A stretch of DNA of 64,000 nucleotides from CAVQZA01 sp963724805 (lineage in GTDB: Bacteria > Actinomycetota > Thermoleophilia > Gaiellales > Gaiellaceae), in the NCBI GenBank assembly GCA_963724805.1, contig CAVRWA010000014.1, positions 1,302,001 through 1,366,000 on the forward strand, read 5' to 3'. This document shows positions 58,482 to 64,000 of the stretch, piece by piece. Under the pieces are notes generated by a model that searched no databases, had not been told where the DNA came from, and saw only the letters and a program-made list of their open reading frames with translations. Every line of letters starts with the position of its first letter. Positions within the stretch are counted from its first letter, which is position 1. The position numbers and the translations under genes are program-made.

Positions 58482-59615
58482 TCATGCGGTGCCGAGGCCG
58501 AAGAAGCGGGCGGCGTTCAGGCCCATGATCTTGCGCCGCACCTCGGGCGCGAAGGGCAGGCCGAAGACAAACTGTGTGTGGTCGAAGTCGTGATGCGGCC
58601 AATCGGAGGCGAACATCGCCTGGTTCTCGCCGTCGAACAGCTCGAACAGCTTGACGACGTCCGTGCGCTCGTCAGGCTCCTCGATCGGCTGCGTACCGTA
58701 GAAGAAGCGCTGCATGTAGTGGCTTGGGCGCTCCTGGAGCAACGGCACCTCCCGTCGCCGCTCGATGTACTCCTTGTCCAAGCGGTTGGCGATCCAGGGC
58801 ACCCAGCCCGTACCCGCCTCCATGAAGGCGATCCCGAGCCGCGGGAAGCGAACCGGCACCCCTGTCTCGAGCAGCGAGACCAGGTTCGCGACCATTGCGA
58901 GCGGGTGCGCGAGCGCGTGGACCGCCAGCGCCGTGCGGAACTGCTCGAGCTGGAACGGAAAGACGGGGAAGATCGCCTCCACGCTGTGGATCGCGACGGG
59001 TAGACCGGCCTCCTGCGCCGCGTCGTAGACCGGGTCGTAGAGCTCGCTGCCGTAGAGGGTCTTCAGCCCGGCCGCGGGCAGGTAGGCGCACACGTACCCC
59101 GGGTGGCCGGCGTGCTTGCGGATCTCCGCCGCCCCCGCCGCCGGGTCCTGAGGCGGGATCACGATGGAGCCTCTGAGCGTGGGCTCTTGACGAAGCCAGC
59201 GCTCCGCCAGCCAGTCGTTGTATGCCCGTGCGAGCCCGACGGCGAACCCGGGGTCGCGCACCATCGCGAGCGAGAGCAGGTGATCGGGGAACAGAACCGC
59301 CTCGTTGACCTGGAGCTCGTCGAGCTCGCGCCGCATCACGGCCGGCGAGCCAACGACCTGGGGGCGGTTCGACCCCCCGGGCCACGGGATCCGGAACTCG
59401 GCTCGCGGCGACATTGCCGGCAGGTCGAGATAGCGCTCCTCGACCTTCGCGATCTCGCGCAACGCGACGTCCCACGGTGGCTCGGCATGGTCCGCGAGCT
59501 CGGCAACGTCCTCGTGGACATGCACGTCGGCGTCGACGACGTACAGGTCGGCGAGCGTCTCGCGCGTGCGGGAAGAGCCGTTGGCGGGGTCGCGCCCGGT
59601 CACCGAAAAGATCAT
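58482..59615 (-). CDS. Amidohydrolase family protein (ACMS decarboxylase-like)
   Basis: A 377-residue metal-dependent TIM-barrel hydrolase. The first metal motif, VVDADVHVHEDV (DxHxH), lies near residue 30; AFMEAGTGWVPWIANRLDKE and FASDWPHHDFDH near the end carry a metal-binding Asp and His. It belongs to the amidohydrolase_2 group that includes decarboxylases and lactonases. It is the first gene of the operon, 15 bp from a divergent small gene. Confidence 0.88.
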   Translation of the reverse strand: MIFSVTGRDPANGSSRTRETLADLYVVDADVHVHEDVAELADHAEPPWDVALREIAKVEERYLDLPAMSPRAEFRIPWPGGSNRPQVVGSPAVMRRELDELQVNEAVLFPDHLLSLAMVRDPGFAVGLARAYNDWLAERWLRQEPTLRGSIVIPPQDPAAGAAEIRKHAGHPGYVCAYLPAAGLKTLYGSELYDPVYDAAQEAGLPVAIHSVEAIFPVFPFQLEQFRTALAVHALAHPLAMVANLVSLLETGVPVRFPRLGIAFMEAGTGWVPWIANRLDKEYIERRREVPLLQERPSHYMQRFFYGTQPIEEPDERTDVVKLFELFDGENQAMFASDWPHHDFDHTQFVFGLPFAPEVRRKIMGLNAARFFGLGTA

Positions 59616-59630
59616 AAGATAGGCCTTCTC

Positions 59631-59894
59631 ATGGCGGTCGAGCTCACGCGGAACGAGGCTGGGGTCGGGTCGTTCCACGTCCACCGCGGGCATGCCTTCG
59701 AGGGGTTCGAGCTGCGCGGCGAGACGCTCGTCGCCCTGTGCGCGTGCGGGGAGACGCTCGACGTTGCGAGCGCGGCCTACACTCGCTGCCCGGAGTGTGA
59801 CGGCGAGGCGGCCTGCCGCCGGTGCGGCGGCAGCGGAGCGGTTGTCGACCACGCGGCGCTCGAATGGCGCCTCCCGACCATCCTCGTCAGCTGA
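59631..59894 (+). CDS. Small zinc-ribbon protein, unknown
   Basis: An 87-residue protein with eight spaced cysteines: CACGETL (CxC), YTRCPECDGEAACRRCGG (CxxC, CxxC); the two CxxCx(G)xG-like units resemble a DnaJ zinc finger. The N-terminus, ELTRNEAGVGSFHVHRGHAF, has His residues that may join the metal site. It begins 15 bp from the divergent amidohydrolase and ends 22 bp before the aldo/keto reductase. It is probably real because of the many Cys and the ATG, but the function is not known. Confidence 0.68.
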   Translation: MAVELTRNEAGVGSFHVHRGHAFEGFELRGETLVALCACGETLDVASAAYTRCPECDGEAACRRCGGSGAVVDHAALEWRLPTILVS

Positions 59895-59916
59895 ACATGC
59901 AGGGAAGGAGGCGCGC

Positions 59917-60963
59917 ATGAAGACGAGGCCGCTCGGCTCCGCCGGGCCTCAGCTGACGATGGTCGGTCTCGGGACCTGGGCGATGGGCGGGCCGTGGAAG
60001 TTCGGTTGGGGCCAGGTCGACGACGACGAATCGGTGGCGGCGATCCGACACGCGGTCGAGCGCGGCGTCAACTGGATCGACACTGCCCCCGTCTACGGGC
60101 TCGGCCACTCGGAGGAGGTCGTCGGCGAGGCCGTGAAGCCGTTTCGCGCCGGCGAGGACGTCTACCTCTTCACGAAGTGCGGACGGGTCTGGGACGGGTT
60201 GCCCGAGGGCGAGGTCGGGAACGACCTGTCTCCCGGGTCGATCCGCCGCGAGTGCGAGGCGAGCCTGGGCAGGCTGGGGGTGGAGCGGATCGACCTCTAC
60301 CAGTTTCACTGGCCCGACTGGACGACGGGGACGCCGATCGAAGAGTCCTGGGGCGTGATGGCGGAGTTGGTCGACGAGGGCAAGGTGCGGTGGATCGGCG
60401 TCTGCAACCACGACGTCGAGCAGCTCGAGCGCTGCGAAGCCGTCCGCCACGTCGACTCGCTCCAGCCTCCGCTCTCGATGCTCGTTCGCGGAACGCGCTC
60501 GGAGCTGCTCCCCTGGGCGGACGGACACGGCACCGGCGTGATCGCCTACTCGCCGATGGCCTCCGGGATGCTCACGGGAGCCTTCGATCGCGACCGCGTC
60601 GAGAGGCTCGATCCGAACGACTGGCGCCGCGGGTCCCCCATCTTCCAGGAGCCCTTGCTCTCTGCGAACCTCGCGCTCATCGATGGGCTCCGGGCGATCG
60701 CCGCGCGCGTGGGATCGACCGTTCCGTGCCTCGCCGTCGGGTGGGTGCTGGCCCAGCAGGGAGTGACCGGTGCGATCGTCGGGGCCCGCAGGCCCGCGCA
60801 GGTCGACAGCTGGTCGCCGGCAGGGGAGGGCGGTTTGGGCGACGATGTCCTGCAAGAGATCGACGGGCTGATCGCCGCCTCCGGAGTCGGGACGGACGAG
60901 CGGCCGTCGCCGCCGCCACACATGCGCCCGGAAGCGCCTCGCCCGGCGGTTCCGAACGAGTAA
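59917..60963 (+). CDS. Aldo/keto reductase
   Basis: A 348-residue AKR of the potassium-channel-beta/AKR11-14-like type. Catalytic residues: Asp and Tyr in IDTAPVYGLGHSEE, Lys in LFTKCG and His in LYQFHWPDW. The NADPH-binding part is VTGAIVGARRPAQVD. AGGGAAGGAGG lies upstream of the ATG. It forms a pair with the zinc-ribbon gene and diverges from the amidohydrolase operon. Confidence 0.93.
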   Translation: MKTRPLGSAGPQLTMVGLGTWAMGGPWKFGWGQVDDDESVAAIRHAVERGVNWIDTAPVYGLGHSEEVVGEAVKPFRAGEDVYLFTKCGRVWDGLPEGEVGNDLSPGSIRRECEASLGRLGVERIDLYQFHWPDWTTGTPIEESWGVMAELVDEGKVRWIGVCNHDVEQLERCEAVRHVDSLQPPLSMLVRGTRSELLPWADGHGTGVIAYSPMASGMLTGAFDRDRVERLDPNDWRRGSPIFQEPLLSANLALIDGLRAIAARVGSTVPCLAVGWVLAQQGVTGAIVGARRPAQVDSWSPAGEGGLGDDVLQEIDGLIAASGVGTDERPSPPPHMRPEAPRPAVPNE

Positions 60964-60994
60964 TGCGGCCTCCGGCAAGTGTCCGGCAGAAGAC

Positions 60995-61040
60995 GGGAGC
61001 GACGGGACTCGAACCCGCGACCTCCGGCGTGACAGGCCGG
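60995..61040 (-). tRNA. tRNA-Asp remnant (3' portion)
   Basis: On the minus strand: anticodon arm CCGGC-CTGTCAC-GCCGG (anticodon GTC, Asp), variable AGGTC, T-arm GCGGG-TTCGAGT-CCCGT, then an acceptor strand CGCTCCC. Only a weak D-arm-like piece and no matching 5' acceptor (GGGAGCG) precede it. It is a broken tRNA, the typical trace of an element that integrated into a tRNA 3' end. Confidence 0.75.
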
Positions 61041-61078
61041 TCATGGCGCTTCCGGGCTGAGCCGGGATACGCGGGGAT

Positions 61079-61264
61079 TTGAGGCGTGAGCAGGGCTTTC
61101 CGCCACTGCCGTTGCGGGCATTGGCGGGTACCTGCGGGAGCTTCCGCGGTCGAGGTCTGCGTTTCTTGGCGCTATCCGTCCGATGGCAGGACAAGGAGTT
61201 CCGCGCATCGCTGCGTAAGCTGCTGGAGGAGAATCAAGACATCATCGAGCGCCTCGCTCGTTGA
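61079..61264 (+). pseudogene. Antitoxin C-terminal remnant (Phd-like)
   Basis: The readable part is VRWQDKEFRASLRKLLEENQ and DIIERLAR before the stop, the kind of C-terminal helix that Phd-type antitoxins use to hold Doc toxins. The upstream frame reads through the tRNA-flanking sequence, so the N-terminal domain is lost. Its stop overlaps the TTG start of the toxin remnant. Confidence 0.5.
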
Positions 61265-61528
61265 CCCGCTACCTCGAGCTTGCCGACTACCTCCTTATCG
61301 CAGAGGCGGTGCTAGAGATCCCGGCCGCGACTCGCGCGGCTCGAACGGATCAGTCTCGCCGAATCGGCTCTCCTCGCCCCCGCTGCGGAGTTCGAAGGCA
61401 CTGAGGCGTACCCCGATCTCGTGGACAAAGCGGCCGCGCTCTGCTGGCACTTGGTCAAGAACCATCCACTCCCGGATGGGAACAAGCGTGCCGGGTACAT
61501 GGCGCTTCTCGTGTTCTTTGGATCGTAA
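61261..61528 (+). pseudogene. Frameshifted Doc/Fic-type toxin
   Basis: The first frame (TTG at 61261) gives LTRYLELADYLLIAEAVLEI; after a shift near 61330 the next frame gives RISLAESALLAPAAEF, EGTEAYPDLVDKAAALCWHL and NHPLPDGNKRAGYMALLVFF, then a stop. HPLPDGNKR is the Fic motif (HxFxDGNKR) of Doc toxins. The C-terminus is cut short, so it is inactive. It stands next to the tRNA-Asp remnant. Confidence 0.85.
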
Positions 61529-61966
61529 CGGCGCAGTGTGGCACCGCTCGCCCGACGACCCCGCGTAGACGGACTCTGTCATCCGCGGAGTCGCTGCAGG
61601 AACGGTGAGCCAGGCCAGCCTCGCCGACTGGATCCGGACGCGGCTCGCGCCGGGGTAGGACCGCGGCAAAGGGGTGCCCGCGTGCCCACCCGCCCGCCCG
61701 TGGGGCTCACAAACTCTGCCGTGGCTCTTCGATTCGTGGGACTTGCAGCGGATTGAACTAACGAACCCTACGCGGTCGGTGCTCCGTCCTCACTCCGGTC
61801 GGAGGTCTCCCAACCCCTCCGACCCTGCCCAGCGAAGCGCGAGCAGTTCTCCCTGCCGCATCCCCGTCTTCATGAACCGGGGGCGGTCCACTGAACATCC
61901 TCGTGGGCCGCTTCATCCCCGGTTGCCGCACGGCCGTCCTTGCGGGCTCGTCCGCTACAGACGAAC
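61529..61966. other. Gene-free region
   Basis: No convincing gene, RNA or repeat in these 438 bases. The codon character differs from real genes, and no good ribosome site is present. It is the tail end of the Doc remnant and the approach to the operon terminator. Confidence 0.5.
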
Positions 61967-62013
61967 GGCCCGGTACCGCTGCCCAGGGCCAGTGGGACAA
62001 GCGGTACCGGGCC
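61967..62013. terminator. 14-bp perfect hairpin downstream of the binding-protein gene
   Basis: GGCCCGGTACCGCT (61967-61980) pairs with AGCGGTACCGGGCC (62000-62013) with a 19-nt loop. It begins 64 nt beyond the stop of the minus-strand binding-protein gene and should end that operon. Confidence 0.75.
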
Positions 62014-62076
62014 TCGACCCGTGACGTTCGCTATTTCCCCGAAGCGGGACAGGCCGTTGTTGCCACCCAGCAGCTC

Positions 62077-63354
62077 CTAGCCCTTCAAGATGGTCGAAAT
62101 CTGGCCCTGCGCCGTGTTCAGCGCGTCCTGCACAGATTTGGAGCCGGACAAGGCAGCCTGAATGGCGGTCCACACCGCCTGGGAGATCTTCGGGTACTTC
62201 ACGCCCAGGCCGAGGGTGCGCGGATGCGCGAACAGCGTCTGGTTGACGTAGACGTTCCACTCAGGGCCTGCCTGCTTCACGTAGATCTTGGCCACGGCGA
62301 TCTTGCCCGGCAGATAACCGAACAGCTTCGCGAGCTTCAACTCCATCGCAGGCGCTTGCATGCCCTTGATGTACTCGAAAGCCATCTGCTGCGTAGCACT
62401 GTCGCCGCTCTTGCTGACCATCCAGTCCTCGCCACCCAACGGCACGATTACGTGCTGGCCGGGCACACGGACCGGGACAGGGACGATCCCGAATTGCTTG
62501 CCGTAGAACATCTTGTTCTGGTTGAGCGTCGGGAAGTTCCAGGGGCCGTTGACCATCATCGCGGCCTTGCCGTCGATGAACTGGGTCGACGCGGCGGGAG
62601 TCTGGCTCCAGTTGAGGCAGTCCTTGGACGCCGAACCGTCGTCGATCAACTGCTTCCACACGCTCAGCGCCTGTACTCCCGGCGCAGACGCGACATTGGC
62701 GAACGTGAACTTGCCACCGTTACTCCAGAAGTACGGCTCCCACTGCCATGTGGTGTCTTCTGCAGCCTCACAGGTCAAGGCAATGCCGTAATGGTCCGCG
62801 GTCGTCAGAGCCTTGGCGGCAGTCACCAGCTGCGCCCACGTCTTGGGAGGGCTGACGTTTGCCGCCTTCAGCATGGCGATGTTGTACATCAATGCGATCG
62901 AATTGGCTCCTGCCACCGGCAAGCTGTAGTACTTGCCACCGGAGAAGCCCTCATTGATCACCGCTGGGAAATAGCCCTTGGTGCTGAAGCCCTTCAAACC
63001 GCTCAGAGGAATCACCTGGCCTGTCGAGATCATGGTCGACACGAACGGGTTGTCGACGGCCAACAGGTTGGGCAGGGCGTGGCCCGCGGCTTGCGTCAGA
63101 AGTTTCGTATTGAGATTGGCAAAGGGTACGTATTGCCTTTTTACCGTCACACCAGGATGCGCGGCCTCGAACTGCTTGCTGTAAGCGGTCAACGCGGCGA
63201 TCTGACCTGGCGTATTGAAGTAGTCCTCCTCCGTGAGCGTGATGGTGGTCGCGGCGGAGCTGGTCGCATGCGACAACGACAACGCGACGACTGCACACGT
63301 CGCGATCGCGAGGGCTGCCAGCCCCCAGTGCCACCTTCTGGTCAACATGTTCAC
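62077..63354 (-). CDS. Extracellular solute-binding protein (family 1, carbohydrate)
   Basis: A 425-residue binding protein of the MalE-like family 1. It has a signal peptide (WGLAALAIATCAVVALSLS) and the segment TTITLTEEDYFNTPGQIAAL. The family landmark region is around GGEDWMVSKSGDSATQQMAF (near residue 315) and MMVNGPWNFPTLNQNKMFYG. It likely binds an oligosaccharide and delivers it to the MalF/G-type permeases upstream. The order is permease, then binding protein, the reverse of most such operons. Confidence 0.92.
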   Translation of the reverse strand: MNMLTRRWHWGLAALAIATCAVVALSLSHATSSAATTITLTEEDYFNTPGQIAALTAYSKQFEAAHPGVTVKRQYVPFANLNTKLLTQAAGHALPNLLAVDNPFVSTMISTGQVIPLSGLKGFSTKGYFPAVINEGFSGGKYYSLPVAGANSIALMYNIAMLKAANVSPPKTWAQLVTAAKALTTADHYGIALTCEAAEDTTWQWEPYFWSNGGKFTFANVASAPGVQALSVWKQLIDDGSASKDCLNWSQTPAASTQFIDGKAAMMVNGPWNFPTLNQNKMFYGKQFGIVPVPVRVPGQHVIVPLGGEDWMVSKSGDSATQQMAFEYIKGMQAPAMELKLAKLFGYLPGKIAVAKIYVKQAGPEWNVYVNQTLFAHPRTLGLGVKYPKISQAVWTAIQAALSGSKSVQDALNTAQGQISTILKG

Positions 63355-63492
63355 AGCGGTTCTCTCCTTTTCGGGTTGATGGGGGATAAAGGTAATCGGG
63401 GATAAATGCCCGACCTCTAGACGCCAGGCTTCTCCTCCTCTAATTCGTCGACCACCCCCTCAGCGCCACCAATGGTGGGATTTGGTCCATCG

Positions 63493-64000
63493 CTAACCCT
63501 TCACCGAGCCCGCCGTGAGGCCACTCGCTATATAGCGCTGTGCCACCATCAGCATTACCGCGGCCGGCACGAGGGCGATTACTGCAGAGGCCATTACTGC
63601 GCCCCAGTCGGTCGAATAGTTGCCGAGATAGTTGTAGATCCCCAGGGTGATCGGCTGAATGCTTGTCCCGTTGAGGATGGTCAGGGCAAATATGAAGTCC
63701 GCCCAACCGGCCAAGAACGCGAAGACCGCGACGGTTATGACGGCCGAGCGGGCAAGTGGGATCACGACGAGGCGGAACGTACGCCACTCGGACGCACCGT
63801 CGACTCTGGCTGCATCCATGAGCTCGTTGGGAAGGCTGAAGAAGAACGCCCGTAACACGAGGATGGCAAAGGGGATCGCGTACGTACCGTCGGCGAGAAT
63901 GAGCCCTGGGTACGAGTTCAGCAAGTGGATCCAATGGAAGACGATGAACAAAGACGTGGCCAGGACGATCGAGGGGACGATCTGAGCCACGAGCATGGAG
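63493..64000 (-). CDS. Carbohydrate ABC transporter permease, MalG type (5' end outside window)
   Basis: The C-terminal 169 residues of a MalG-like permease. The EAA loop, which docks the ATPase, is complete: NELMDAARVDGASEWRTFRL and VVIPLARSA. Several membrane helices surround it (PFAILVLRAFFFSLP, VFAFLAGWADFIFAL). The gene runs off the right edge of the window, so its start is not seen. It is 138 bp upstream of the binding-protein gene on the same strand. Confidence 0.92.
   Translation of the reverse strand, partial: SMLVAQIVPSIVLATSLFIVFHWIHLLNSYPGLILADGTYAIPFAILVLRAFFFSLPNELMDAARVDGASEWRTFRLVVIPLARSAVITVAVFAFLAGWADFIFALTILNGTSIQPITLGIYNYLGNYSTDWGAVMASAVIALVPAAVMLMVAQRYIASGLTAGSVKG

Noticed and set aside
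60995..61075. A complete tRNA-Asp gene.
   Set aside because: The anticodon and T arms are perfect, but the 5' acceptor strand does not pair with CGCTCCC and the D-arm is only weakly formed.

Overview
This is one 64 kb stretch of a high-GC actinobacterial chromosome. Codon use is strongly GC-biased, starts are often GTG, and genes often overlap by 4 nt (ATGA, GTGA). The gene families (large ATP-binding LuxR regulators, BTAD regulators, Yx(FWY)xxD lipoproteins, Hol-X, dodecin, a receiver/thioredoxin-reductase fusion and many RbsC-type sugar transporters) suggest a soil actinobacterium, perhaps of the class Thermoleophilia. That placement is inference; no rRNA gene is present.

Layout. 0-3.4 kb: the end of a rhamnose/ribose-type ABC operon (two permeases, a binding protein) with an aldo/keto reductase. 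3.4-9 kb: a TetR repressor divergent from a receiver-glutaredoxin-FAD reductase fusion, with twin operators between them, then a small acidic protein, an acetyltransferase and a patatin-like lipase. 9-15 kb: acyl-CoA dehydrogenase/OsmC pair, dodecin, a Yx(FWY)xxD lipoprotein, a frameshifted membrane protein, a beta-propeller and a GlxA/AraC regulator. 15-22.6 kb: a BTAD-hydrolase-cyclase fusion, an MFS exporter, a conserved secreted protein, a large LuxR regulator and a DUF4242 protein; two copies of one bipartite DNA box lie upstream of the secreted protein and of the DUF4242 gene. 22.6-31 kb: small membrane proteins, an S4 protein, reductases, a C5-epimerase-like exported protein and a flippase-like membrane protein, with a tRNA remnant and an epimerase pseudogene between them. 

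31.1-44.5 kb is bracketed by two remnants of the same transposase, in the same orientation. Inside lie an antiporter, an aldo/keto reductase, a phosphoesterase, a GH15 glucosidase and, most notably, a tightly overlapped operon: ECF sigma factor, anti-sigma factor, AIF-like reductase, CDP-alcohol phosphatidyltransferase, GTP cyclohydrolase I, RibD-type reductase and a small membrane protein. A pterin-carbinolamine dehydratase and a guanidine-modifying hydrolase run divergently from it. This looks like a sigma-controlled pterin-making module and is my best candidate for an undescribed system.

44.9-55.8 kb is a pentose region: exported aldose 1-epimerase, araB, a zinc dehydrogenase, araD, araA, a FadR-type regulator and a divergent ABC transporter. 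Insertion-sequence debris has cut into it and truncated a cytoplasmic galM behind araB. 55.8-61 kb holds a compact operon (MBL hydrolase, a degenerate SDR, a canonical SDR, a Rieske protein, an amidohydrolase) opposite a zinc-ribbon protein and an aldo/keto reductase. 61-62 kb has a tRNA-Asp remnant next to a broken Phd/Doc-type toxin pair, consistent with an old integration site. 62-64 kb is the end of a MalG-type sugar ABC operon that runs off the window.
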